Source: Cichorium intybus
Taxonomy: Eukaryota; Streptophyta; Magnoliopsida; Asterales; Asteraceae
Direction: 5' to 3'
Length of the DNA stretch: 64,000 nt
Assembly: GCA_023525715.1 (NCBI GenBank)
Contig: CM042011.1
Location: 63,083,354 to 63,147,353 of the forward strand
Shown here piece after piece: positions 34,047 through 47,800 of the stretch. Position numbers and translations under genes: made by a program. Within the stretch, counting starts at the first letter, position 1, and each line of letters starts with the position of its first letter. The notes beneath the pieces were generated by a model. The model was given only the letters and a program-made list of their open reading frames with translations, was not told the origin of the DNA and did not search any database.

Positions 34047-34061
34047 AGTCTCCCCCACTTA
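34047..34061 (-). promoter_or_regulatory. Polypurine tract of the gene-carrying element
   Basis: On the minus strand the bases before the LTR read TAAGTGGGGGAGACT. Just upstream on that strand is TTTCGGGACGAAATCC, the phrase found at the end of pol in related elements. A trace of the ancestral 3' region therefore survives although pol is gone. Confidence 0.8.
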
Positions 34062-34910
34062 TTTGGATTTCGTCCCGAAATACGCATTCTCGAACGCCTC
34101 TATGTATTTCCCATCGAGTCCTTGTGTCCTTCAAAAATCCTCCTCGTCTTATTGCCGAAACTTTACAAGATTTAATTATCTTTCCCTTTCAACATTCACA
34201 TACCTCTGTAATAATGCTTAAGGTCCTATTATTCTCATTCACTCCATACTTCTTTTTTTCTAATTACTCTAGATGTACAAAAAAAACTCTAACTGTTTCT
34301 CACAGTCTCACACATCGACTTGACCGGCTACTATCTACAGTACATATTTAGTACTTTCTAATCTACCTATATACATAGTTAACATAGTTAACTTGCAACA
34401 CCTAATTTTAACACTATTTCGTATTTATATGAATTCGTCATATTTCAACACACATTTGCCTCAATTCAACATTTCTTTTAAATACTTTTTGGCTAAATAA
34501 GTCTATTTTTGTAGAATCTCCAAATTTTTGTGTTTCACCGAAATATAAAATTTACATCATTTTTTGTAAGGTTTTTTTTTTTTGGAGTACTGAACACTCT
34601 TTAAAATATTTCCATTATATGGAGACATAAAATTTTGTTTTATTTCAAAAGTCTCTTTATTATCTCGTTCTCACCAGAGTCAAGCAGGAAATTTTGAAAA
34701 AATGTCACTTGGGATAGTGAAAAGTCGCATCTACTGTAGTTAGTTTGAATTTCGGTAATTAAAACGTGAGGTGTCCTTTCAGTTCCGTGTGTCCTTTCGG
34801 TTCCAGCTGCAATATACTATATATACAGGTATGTAGTATCATTCATTTTCAGTCTCATCCTCTCTTATCACTAGTTTGTTCGTAAACGAACTCATATTTA
34901 AAGTCGAGTC
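34062..34910 (+). promoter_or_regulatory. Upstream region of the captured RWP-RK gene, with TATA box
   Basis: No coding sequence is seen. A plant-like TATA box, CTATATATA, lies at 34818-34826, about 85 bp before the ATG. A pyrimidine-rich patch (TCTCATCCTCTCTT, about 34853-34866) lies between them, where a transcription start is expected. The gene thus appears to have been captured with its own core promoter. Confidence 0.5.
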
Positions 34911-36540
34911 ATGGAAAAAAGATCTTCAATGGGCGATCTGTCGAACCCTGGACCTGGTTTTCCGCAAGGAGATGGTACTTCAAACCAAGCATTCTTAATA
35001 GAGTTTGGTGACTCTAACATTCTAGACATATATCATCCATACTTCAATTACCTTTCTAATGTTTTGCTTGATTTTGAATTATGGTACAGTCTTCCAGATA
35101 TACTACCAATAGAGCATCTCCACGATGAGCCGGAAATTTTTCCCGAGTTGAACATTAACTCAGATGATCCGGTGCATGCATCTGACTTTGCACTTGATCA
35201 GACTCCATGCCTTCTACCAGGTTAAATTCTTTTGAATGATCCATTTATAAGTATTCTATTTTGTTTTATCATCTGACATGTGTTATTTGTAGACCCATTT
35301 GTGGATGGTCTAACTGAGTACAATCCATTCATGGACGTGCACCCAACAAGCAGTGAGTTTGTCCCCATGAATCAAGAATTCATGGCTGGTATTCAGGATG
35401 AGAATCAATTACAGAGGACTCATAACATAAATATTGAATTGAATCCCGAGTTTGGGGTTGGTTTTCAATATCAAGATCATCTTCGGTTGATTCAAAGGAA
35501 TCTAGAAGGATTTCAGAATCCTGAGATTTTAGTTGAAAACCAACAATTATTACCGATAGAGGCCACTAATTTTGATGAATCAATATCCATCTTTGGGTCA
35601 AAAAATCAGGATCATGTTCAAATGATCCAGAATGATAACAATACAATTGGATTTGAACCTTCTAGTTCAGAAAACATAGCAGGTGGCAGTGGAAGAGGTT
35701 TCAGACATTTATTAAGTAGGGAAATAATAGCTGAACACTTTAACGAACCAATTGAGAAAGCTGCGAAGGAACTCAACATTGGAACGACACAATTAAAAAA
35801 ACGCTGTAGAGAATTAGGTATCAATCATTGGCCCCAACGACAACTTACGAGTTTGCAAACCCTTATTGATCGTGCTGAGGTAAAGAACTACATTTTTTTT
35901 TAAATTCCTTTATATCATAAGGTTGAAATTACTAAAGTTATTTGTGCCACAGGAATTTGGTAATGAATTTATTGAGGCAACAACTTTATCGGGAGATTTA
36001 ATACCCAACCTAAAAAAAGAAAAAGAAGCGATAATTGAAGGGTCATAATCGGGTCTAACAGACGGCACAAAGAAACTAATACAAGCTGCTCATAAGGTTG
36101 TATTTAGGAAAAGAAAAATTCAGGAAAAGGGGGAAACTTCATCAAAAACCCATACACATCAGCAATCTCCGCCATCTAATTCTGGTATGAGTAGTATTAA
36201 CCCTGGTTTACTCGAGTCTTCGAGTGAGGAGAATTTTTGAGGCTTTGTAGGTGACCTAGCCTGGTTTCCTCCTTCTTATAGCTACCCCCAACTGGTTCCG
36301 AATTAGAGCCCTTCCTCATCACTGCCCTACTTACACACGCCCCAAATGAGTCAATATTTAGCCCCTAATCATGGGGTTACAGGTTCCAACCCTATCGAGA
36401 CCCCATACCTTGGAGCTCCTCCTCCAATAACTGAAAGCATACCACTTCCAAATCCTCGAGAAGGTACAAGTCAACCTAATGATGACAAAGATTGGAGTGT
36501 AGAAGATCTTTTCTCGCTTCTTTCTGATTCTCCGGTTTAG
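34911..36540 (+). pseudogene. RWP-RK domain (RKD-like) transcription factor gene, captured; possibly expressed in truncated form
   Basis: Three exons are inferred: 34911-35220, 35293-35879 and 35953 onward. The introns are 72 and 73 bp, both GT-AG. The phase-1 joint after CTACCAG restores an Asp codon; the second joint is phase 0. Exon 2 encodes an RWP-RK domain (about residues 244-295: SREIIAEHFNEPIEKAAKEL, then LKKRCRELGI), a plant DNA-binding fold. The signature RWPxRK is altered to HWPQRQ. The first stop is TAA at 36046-36048, giving 330 residues with the domain complete. The same frame continues to 36540, with only two more stops (TGA 36238-36240, TAG 36304-36306) and no frameshift, through FRKRK and an acidic end WSVEDLFSLL. 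The N-terminus is acidic. RKD proteins act in plant germline and egg-cell identity; that role is not shown here. The gene is antisense to its carrier element. Confidence 0.85.
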
Positions 36541-38070
36541 GTTAGTAGTTCTGTAAACTTTTCTTAATGTATTAATATAAAGTTGTAGTAATGAATTAAA
36601 TATATTGACGTGTTACTATAATTTTAATAATTTCATCGATTCAATATAATATTCATGTTGTTCCCTTAATTTCGTATTCCTCCCCCACTTGGACTAAAGT
36701 CCAAGTCTGTTTATTCGATTTATAATTTTTTTTTACGAGCCCTTACTCTCGAACAAAAACCAAGCCCACTCTGCTCAGCCAACAACTTGCATCAGGGGCA
36801 AACACCATCTCAATAAACATGTTTCGATAATGTAAAGACGTTTACATCAACCACCATATGTTACTCATCTGCTTGCGACCCTAGTCAACACCTCTATCGT
36901 CAGTTACCTCAATCACGAGCGAGTGATCCAGACTCTCAACCCACACGACCTGATCAATCACTCAAGCAAGATCAATACAAGGGTAGGTAGCCCCACTATT
37001 ACACAACACTAGGCATGTACAGAGTCGACTCAAAAATACCCGCTATCATCTCAGGCGCCGCTTGCACCTCTTTGACCGTGAGTTGGAAAACTCACCCTTG
37101 CATCCTCTAGTCCCTGTCTGACTTGTGCGCCCATTAGTTGCATGAAAAATAGCTACCACAATAGCACTTTGACATTCTCCCTTTCAATAGTGTTTAAGCT
37201 CAGTAATCAACTTAAGCATAATCGGTCCAACCAAACTGGTATGATCACATCTTAATTGTTCCTACTGAACCTCACAATCAACATTCAACAATCGAATGGA
37301 TAAAGGTTTACCACATTACACTAGCATTTAAGTCAACTATGCTAGATACTCACATACTCAGCTCCTTGGATCCTTCGTGACGAACTCCCGACTCAAACGC
37401 AGATCCTGTGATTTCGATAGTAGGAGCTCTACTACTACCTTCCACACCTATCCATGTTCGTTCCAAGACCCGTCTCGAAATATCCAATTCGCTTCTCACC
37501 TATAATTTTAACACATATGCCCTTACAAGGCATATGTCAACCCTTCTAGGAATACTTGGAATCCCACCCCCACCCTGCTATTCTAACTAAGACGGAACTT
37601 CCTCCAGTGATGACAAATTGTTTCGCAAACTTAGTTGTATACAATATCGAACTAAACAGTCTTTCAAATAAGAGAATCTTCCCTAAGGCAACAACCAAAC
37701 AAGGAACATGCAATAAGGTCAACTCACACATTCTATTACTATTCAGTCCATATTGTATACAACTTAGTGGAAATCTCTAAGCAACCTATCGGCACTAGCA
37801 TACAGTTCTATTAGCAAATAGCAGATAATAATACAACAATGTGTGATCTCTACCAGGCATTTCAGCAAACATATACCATATGTTTTTTTTAACATCCACA
37901 ATATTAAATACTTAACCCTTTTCTCATATTGGCGTCGGCTGGCGGTACACACTGTGTCTTCAGTTCACCCTTCATAAAACATCTTTATTTCGTAAAAATG
38001 TTTTAAGAAAACTCTTAAGCCTCAACTTGAGTCCAGAACTCACTAAGTGAGCCTGATTCTCTCAAGCTGT
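36541..38070 (-). other. Non-coding leader side of the gene-carrying element
   Basis: It corresponds to the 5' part of the element, between the primer site and the captured gene. No gag motif is visible on the minus strand, and frames up to 74 codons show no motif. At 36680-36705 the phrase TCCCCCACTTGGACT resembles the polypurine tract at 34047, as if an old element end were buried here at the border of the captured segment. Confidence 0.55.
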
Positions 38071-38082
38071 GCTCTGATACCA
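38071..38082 (-). promoter_or_regulatory. Primer binding site, tRNA-iMet type
   Basis: On the minus strand it reads TGGTATCAGAGC, three bases from the LTR that starts at 38086. Confidence 0.9.
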
Positions 38083-38085
38083 ACT

Positions 38086-39874
38086 TGTAACATCCCAAAA
38101 TTTTAGGGTAAAATTAAAAAAAAATTAAACGGACACTTCAATATAAGAAAAGCCACTTAATTAATTTTGACAAAATTCCATAACTTATAAGTTTAATGAA
38201 AACATCCCAAGATTAACAAAAGTTAATGAAATCAAAACATAGCGGAACTTCCATTCAAAAACAGTCCTCCAATGAAGCAGCACAGTGTATACACGTCACG
38301 CCTTGCCATCCATGGTACCTGATGTACCTGAAACAGTAGTTTATATAGGGAAAGGGTAAGCACGGAGCTTAGTGAGTTCCTCAAAATACCATACGATCCA
38401 TCACATAACATACAACACACAATAACCATTCATATGTCTGTGAGACTCACGGGCTATCCCTGTTCCGCCTGAAGACTCATGGGCAGTTCCCGTTCTGTCT
38501 TATCGCTCGCAGGCTTTTCCCGTTCCGTCTAATGACTCGCAGGCTATTCCCGTTCCGCCTATTGGCTCGCAGGCTATCCCGTTCCGTCCACAAACAATCA
38601 TTATCATAGCAATAATTCATACAATTATCATAACAGGTAAGATCACCTTAGTCTAACATATCTTCCTTCCTATGCATGCAATGTCACCTATAGTATAGTG
38701 AGAAGACTCACCTGATTATAGTTGACTATATCGTTTATCTTTCTCGGCTTTGTATTTCCTTCAACTTTAACTGTTAACATAATAAGAAATCTATCATTTC
38801 TTAATCCTTAACTATATTATAATCGCATCATTAAACCCTTCAATAATTCCAATATGATACTCCATGATTTATCAAGTAAAGAACGGCCAGGTAGAAGATT
38901 AGATGGGGTGGCAGGATCCTTTCAGCATTTTAGCCTTTCGGAAAATCCAACAACCAGATCCCAAGTAATCGGCCTAGTCACCGTCCTCGTAAGTAAATCA
39001 ATCGGTATTATTTTCGGAAATTACGAATTGTTATAATAACGACATTTTAAGGTTTTTGTTTACTATTGTTAGAAATTAGTATAATATAACATATGTTATA
39101 CTTATTAAATATTCTACTTCTTAACAAAAACTATTTTACAATACCTAATTAAGCTATAGAAAGGTTTGTAGTTACCTTATGACCGGTCGTCGAGATCTAT
39201 AACTCCTTCGTTAGGCTTTTAAGCTTCCTTCCGCTCACTTGCTTACACTCTAGTGCTTAGAAACCTCTATATATTGGATTGAGATTTAGTTGTGTGGTTT
39301 ATGAGATGTTTTGAGGGGTATTTATACTTGAATTCTTGAATAAAAAATGGCATGACACTTTTGACAAAAGATTTTAATAATATAACTTTGTTGAAATTAA
39401 TACCTTCTAGAATCAGTCTGTTCAAGACTGGTTTAGCCGACTTTAAACCCATGAAATTCACGTTTTTATTTGATATTCCAGAAATTTATCTCAATACCTT
39501 TCCAGGGATGTATTTTACGTATTTATACGATTTTTTCTATGATTTATTATGAATTTTTGAAAGCAGACTATCTAATCTGTCAATTCCGAACTAATCAGTA
39601 AAGATTGCATTTTTTACCATAGATAATGTCATTTTCAAGCTTACTATTATTTCTGGTAATTGTACTAGACTCAATTCGTAAACTTTGTGCACTGATTTGA
39701 GGTCCAAACGATTTTTCTAGAATTAATTATGATTTTTCTAAAAACGACACAAAATGCTGATTTTCATATGAAATTGTAACTAAAGTTTTTCTTAGCTTTA
39801 TAACTACCAATGATCATATAATTCCTAACACTCTTATTTTAAGTATATGTTATAATCAGGATACGGGTCTTACA
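38086..39874 (-). repeat. 5' LTR of the gene-carrying element, 1,789 bp
   Basis: It matches 32259-34046 with about twenty differences scattered along its length, for example near 38230, 38455, 39110, 39182-39187, 39620 and 39812. It ends CGGGTCTTACA and is followed by TAAAC. Confidence 0.92.
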
Positions 39875-39879
39875 TAAAC

Positions 39880-40269
39880 CCTAAGCATAAGTTAAAAGCC
39901 CTAATCCTTAAGCCCCAAGTCTTACACCCTAAGACCTAAACCATAACCTATAAGCATTAAGCCCTAACACTTATAAGCCCAAACACTTAATAGACACGCC
40001 TTCAAATGTAAGCAATAACACCTAAGACATGCGTCATAAGCCATAAGTCATAGGCCCTGATCCCTAATCCTTAACCCTCAGCCACAAGCATAAGCCCTAA
40101 ACCCTAAGCATAAGTCATATGACCTAAGTCTTAAAACATAACCCATAAGCCATGAAACCTAAGCTACAAATGGTAAACCTGTAAGGGTTGTGATGGGTTA
40201 TGGTCGACCATGAAGGGTTGTGATGGGTTATGGTCGACCATGAAGGGTTGTGATGAGTTATGGTCCACC
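39880..40269. repeat. Foldback left arm, middle part
   Basis: CATAAGCC/CCCTAA words continue to about 40180, followed by three 30-bp units with GGTTATGGTCGACCATGAAG. CCACC at 40265-40269 is the target duplication of the following solo LTR. Confidence 0.85.
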
Positions 40270-41035
40270 TGTTGGATTTGGTGTCTAAGCCATGACTTAT
40301 AATTGTATTTATCTTGTTAATTGAAGCAAAGTCCATTTGGGTTGCCCTCATAACTGGAGGTTTAGTGTAGAGTTCAGTAGAGTGAAAGGTTGATTTATTA
40401 ATTGTTTAATAAATCAACAGAAATAAATAAATAGTTTATTAATATATTTAAGTGTTAATATATTAATTAGAAACTATAATAATTAATTAAGATTTAATCT
40501 ATAATTAATTGGATTTAATTTAGTGATTAAATTAATTAATTATAAGTGTAGGGACTGGTTTGTATTTATTCAATAGTTGAATAACTGGCAAGCCAGTGGC
40601 CAGGGGCCAAAAGTGGCGCCAACTATGGTGGCTTCTCCATAGGTGGCGAAAACCCTAATTAGGGTTTAGGGGATCTATTCCAAGTGGTCAACAGGCTTGC
40701 CCACTTTGGAGGCTCCTCTAGGGTTTCAGCTGTAACCTTAGGAGGCTATAAAAGAAACCCCTAGGCACCCTATTTCTTGCACCAACTTCAACTGAAGAAA
40801 CTCTGCTGGACTCTTTTCTCCATTGCTTGGGTGTGACTGCATTTGAGGCAGGATCTGTTTGCTGCTAGCTTCAAGAATAAGATCAAAAGGTTGGTTATTC
40901 TTAATTTGATCTTTAGAATTAAATGTTGGCCTTAGGTTTTTAGTTTTATATCTTCATAGAAGAAAACATAGATCTTTCTAGGGTTGCATGTGAACTTAAG
41001 AATTTTGTTGTTTATTGATTGTATAAAACCCTACA
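40270..41035 (+). mobile_element. Solo LTR, 766 bp, inserted in the foldback
   Basis: It begins TGTTGGATTTGGTG, ends AAACCCTACA and is flanked by CCACC at 40265-40269 and 41036-41040. Joining the flanks restores the repeat unit (TGGTCCACCAGATAGGG). A TATA box, TATAAAAG, lies at 40747-40754 and sets the plus orientation. The family is not identified; the TGTTGG start is common in Ty1/copia LTRs. Confidence 0.85.
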
Positions 41036-41040
41036 CCACC

Positions 41041-42250
41041 AGATAGGGTTGTGATGGGTTATGGTTAACCAGTAAGGATTGTGATGGGTTATGGTCAACC
41101 AGGTAGGGTTGTGATGGGTTATGGTCGACCATGAAGGGTTGTGATGGGCTATGGTCCACCAGGTAGGGTTGTGATGGGTTATGGTCAACCAATAAGGATT
41201 GTGATGGGTTATGGTCAACCAGGTAGGGTTGTGATGGATTATGGCCAGTCTAGGCAGGGTTGCGATGGGTTATGGTCAACCATTAAGGGTTGTGATGGGT
41301 TATGTTCAACCAGGTACTGTTGTGATGGGTTATGGTTAACCAGTAAGGATTGTGATGGGTTATGGTCAACCAGGTAGGGTTGTGATGGGTTACGGTCAGT
41401 CCAGGTAGGGTTGTGATGGGTTATAGTCAACCAGGTAGGGTTGTGAAGGGTTATGGTCAACCATTCCTGGTCGACCATAACCCATCACAACCCTTACAGG
41501 TTGACCATAACCCAACACAACACTTTCTGGTGGACCATAACCCATCACAACCATTCATGGTCGACCATAACCCATCACAACCCTTTATGGTCGACCATAA
41601 CCCATCACAACCCTTACAGGTTGACCATAACCCATCACAACCCTTCATGGTCGACCATAACCCATCACAACCCTTCCTGGTGGACCATAACCCATCACAA
41701 CCCTTCATGGTCGACCATAACCCATCACAACCCTTCCTGGTGGACCATAACCCATCACAACCCTTCCTGGTCTACCATAACCCATCACAACCCTTACAGG
41801 TTGACCATAACCCATCACAACCCTTCATGGTCGACAATAACCCATCACAACCCTTCCTGGTCGACCATAGCCCTTCACAACCCTTACAGGTTGACCATAA
41901 CCCATCACAACCCTTCCTGGTTGACCATAACCCATCACAACCCTACCTGGACTGACCATAACCCATAACGACCCTACCTGGTTGACCATAACCCATTACA
42001 ACCCTTACTGGTTCACCATAACCTATCACAACCCTACCTGGACTGACCATAACCCATCACAACCCTACCTGGACTGACCATAACCCATCACAACCCTACC
42101 TGGTTGACCACAACCCATCACAAGCCTTACTAGTTGACCATAACCCATCACAACCCTACCTGGTGGACCATAAGCCATCACAACCCTTCATGGTCGACCA
42201 TATCCCATCACAACCCTTCATGGTCGACCATAACCCATCACAACCCTTAC
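41041..42250. repeat. Tandem 30-bp repeats in opposite orientations (foldback core)
   Basis: About 14 units read GGGTTGTGATGGGTTATGGT on the plus strand up to about 41463. About 26 inverse units (ACCATAACCCATCACAACCC) follow to 42250. Many units carry the palindrome GGTCGACC or the variant GGTCAACC. The two orientations meet at about 41465. Because 30 is a multiple of three, the array is open in several frames, giving repeat peptides such as VDHNPSQPF (41413-41955). These are very unlikely to be genes. Confidence 0.93.
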
Positions 42251-45309
<3,059 letters not shown>

Positions 45310-46200
45310 TCTTATTTTTATGTATGGTTTTTGTTTGATATCCGACTTCTTTTTTCTGATTTCTTAAGTAGACATCTAAATATATATATATTGTTGTCGG
45401 CGTGTTGCTGATTCTCGAAATTTTGTCAAAAAGAAAGTAAAGAACATCTAAAACAGTAACAGACATAAACACTCCAGGTATATTTTATGATTTTTCATTT
45501 TTATCTATGGTTTTTGTCGGATATTGGACTGATATTTGACTCTTTTTTTCTGATTTCTTAAGCAGAAATCTAAATATCTGATATATTGTTGGTGGCTTGT
45601 TGCTGATTGCCTGATTCTCGATTTTCTGTCAAAAGGAAAGAACATCTAAAACAGTAACAGTTTAACTCTTAGTCTTGCAGGTAGTAAGTTCTCTTTCACT
45701 TTATTAATCTATGAAGTGTTTACTTTTATAGCTAAAACATTGAATGGCTCACTTTAGGTTATATTATATTCCAAGTGTCAAATGGGTATAATGAAAACAT
45801 TCAGGTAAAATGGAAATGGATGGTTTACAAGTTGTTGCTCAAGTCATTCAGGTAAAATGGGAATGGATGGTTTGAGTTTTTTTTGATATGATGAGTTTGC
45901 TAATTATTAACGATCATTATGTGCATATTTTTTGGTCTCATGGCAGAACAGTCCACATTCTTGATTTGGCCCTTTTCAAAGTATATGTGCAAGTTCTTCT
46001 AACATGCTTCCATGTTGTGGTTATTGACATTTATCTGGCAAAATCTCTCAATTTCAGGACCGATCCAATTTCCCTAACTAGAAGCTTGAGTTGGATCATA
46101 AACATGACAGAAAAATTCCTGGATATGTCTATCTCTTCTCTCTAACTTTGTGTCCTCCAATTACTACACGAGGTAGTCATTTTCTGATTGGGTTTTTATT
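45310..46200 (+). other. Helitron interior with a short direct duplication
   Basis: About 45311-45480 and 45490-45665 are related (shared TTTTCTGATTTCTTAAG and GAACATCTAAAACAGTAACAG). The frame at 45888-46145 follows a possible acceptor (TTTCAG at 46054-46059) and may hold an exon remnant. I cannot identify it. Confidence 0.4.
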
Positions 46201-46885
46201 TTTATTTTTGTTATCACGTTATGATTATTGTGGTTTGACATTTTGCTAATTTTTTAAATCTAATTTCGAGATGATTATAGCATTGTACTATTTTTTTTAC
46301 AAACTTTGATAGATTTCATAATTTTTACAATTTTGGTCCGGATTATAGCATTGTACTATTTCTAAATTACGAAAAGTCCCCAAACGAAATGTTCACTGTC
46401 ATTTTTCTTTCGGATTATAGCATTGCACTTCTATTATTGTTGTTATTATAGCATTCTACTTTCCTTAAATGCATGTTCTGCCAAAACTAAGGATTATAGC
46501 ATTGTACTATTTCTAATTTGCGAAAAGTCCCCAAACGAAATGTTCACTGTCATTTTTCTTTTGGATTATAGCATTGCACTTCTTTTATTGTTGTTATTAT
46601 AGCATTCTACTTTCCTTAAATGCGTGTTCTGCCAAAACTAAGGATTTACTATGATTTTTTTTGTGGATTATAGCATTGTACTTTTTGGGTTTACAAAATT
46701 GGATAGATTTATGAATTTTTACAGTTTTGGTCCGAAAATGCAAGTTTTACTTTGATAGATTTAACAATTTTTTTGCGGATTATAGTATTGTACTTTCCTT
46801 AAAAAGCATGTTTGGGCAAAATGTAGCATTTACATTGTTTTATTTTTTGCGGATTATAGCATTGTACTTTCCTCGTGAAGCCGTT
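46200..46885 (+). repeat. Repeats of GGATTATAGCATTGTACT
   Basis: Around ten copies of the phrase GGATTATAGCATTGTACT or close variants occur, often preceded by GC. Two longer blocks (about 46340-46490 and 46495-46650) are direct duplicates. This is an irregular minisatellite inside the Helitron. Confidence 0.85.
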
Positions 46886-46991
46886 GAGTTCATTTTACAA
46901 CTTTTAAAGGTGGATGTTTCTTCCACTATTCCACATATACTGCAATTTCATGATATGTTTATATCTTCACTTTTTCTTTAATTACTTTCAG

Positions 46992-47081
46992 TACACTGAG
47001 AACAATGGGAATCCATTTTCCGATGTTTTATGGCTTGCTGCATTAGTCCAATCAGAAAGTGAACTTGAATTTGGTCAACAG
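46992..47081 (+). pseudogene. Captured exon resembling TAF2 (TFIID subunit 2)
   Basis: A 90-bp open segment is bounded by TTTCAG before it and GTTTGT after it. It encodes NGNPFSDVLWLAALVQS and ELEFGQQ. From memory this resembles a conserved exon of plant TAF2, a scaffold subunit of TFIID; the assignment needs a search. No neighbouring TAF2 exon is obvious. Further exon-like scraps lie at about 48322-48363 (reading DHVSPDYHGIHEP) and 48630-48680. They are consistent with Helitron gene-fragment capture. It is not expected to make a functional protein. Confidence 0.45.
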
Positions 47082-47169
47082 GTTTGTTGGCATCTCTTTA
47101 AATCATTTATACAACTCTTACCAGATTACCTTATGTTACTAACCTTAATTGACATGAAAAAAACGAAAG

Positions 47170-47800
47170 AAAACTAATTATTCAAATTTTGAAACCTTTA
47201 AAATTTTTGAAACTTTCAAATTTCCGGATTTTCAAACCTCAATTTCCGAATATTCAAATTTTGAAAACTTTAAAATTTTTGAAATTTTCAAATTTTGAAA
47301 ACTTTGAATTTTGAAAACTTTCAAATTTTCAAATTTTGAAAACTTTTAAATTTTCAAAATTTGAAAACTTTCAAATTTTCAATTTTGAAACTTTCAAATT
47401 TTCAATTTTCAAAACTTTCAAATTTTCAAATTTTCAAATTTTGGAAACTTTCAAATTTTCAAAAACGAAAGGAAACTAATTTTTCAAATTTTGAAACCTT
47501 TAAAATTTTTGAAACTTTCAAATTTTCGGATTTTCAAATTTGCGGATTTTAAAACCTTAATTTCCGGATGAGACAAATTTTGAAAACTTTAAAATTTTTG
47601 AAATTTTCAAATTTTGGAAACTTTGAATATTTTGAAAACTTTCAAATTTTCAAATTTTGAAAACTTTCAAATTTTCAATTTTGAAAACCTTCAAATTTTC
47701 AAATTTTGAAAACTTTCAAATTTTAAATTTTGAAAACTTTCAAATTTTCAAATTTTGAAATTCAAATTTTGAAAACTTTGAATATTTTGAGTTTTTTTTA
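47170..47800. repeat. TTTTGAAAACTTTCAAATTTTC low-complexity array
   Basis: About 600 bp built almost entirely of TTTCAAA, TTTTGAAA and AAACTTT words. Because TTTCAAA and TTTGAAA are reverse complements, the array reads alike on both strands. A long period of about 290 bp is visible: ACGAAAGAAAACTAATT at 47163 and ACGAAAGGAAACTAATT at 47465. Confidence 0.9.

Larger units (their letters stand above)
32259..39874 (-). mobile_element. Non-autonomous LTR retrotransposon carrying an RWP-RK gene
   Basis: A 7,616-bp element with LTRs 32259-34046 and 38086-39874, ends TGTAACATCCC...GGGTCTTACA. The 5-bp duplication TAAAC is at 32254-32258 and 39875-39879. A tRNA-iMet primer site next to the right LTR and a purine tract next to the left LTR set it on the minus strand. 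The 4.04-kb interior has no recognisable gag or pol. Instead it holds a plus-strand, intron-containing RWP-RK gene (34911-36540). About twenty differences between the LTRs (around 1.1%) make the insertion fairly young. Matching duplications show that LTRs and gene moved together as a unit. Confidence 0.93.

Noticed and set aside
41413..41955. 180- and 171-codon frames encoding repeated peptides such as VDHNPSQPF
   Set aside because: They come from the 30-bp tandem array, whose period is a multiple of three; several frames on both strands are open for the same reason.
41041..42250. CRISPR-like look of regularly spaced 30-bp repeats
   Set aside because: There are no unique spacers, units are contiguous and appear in both orientations, and the DNA is plant nuclear.
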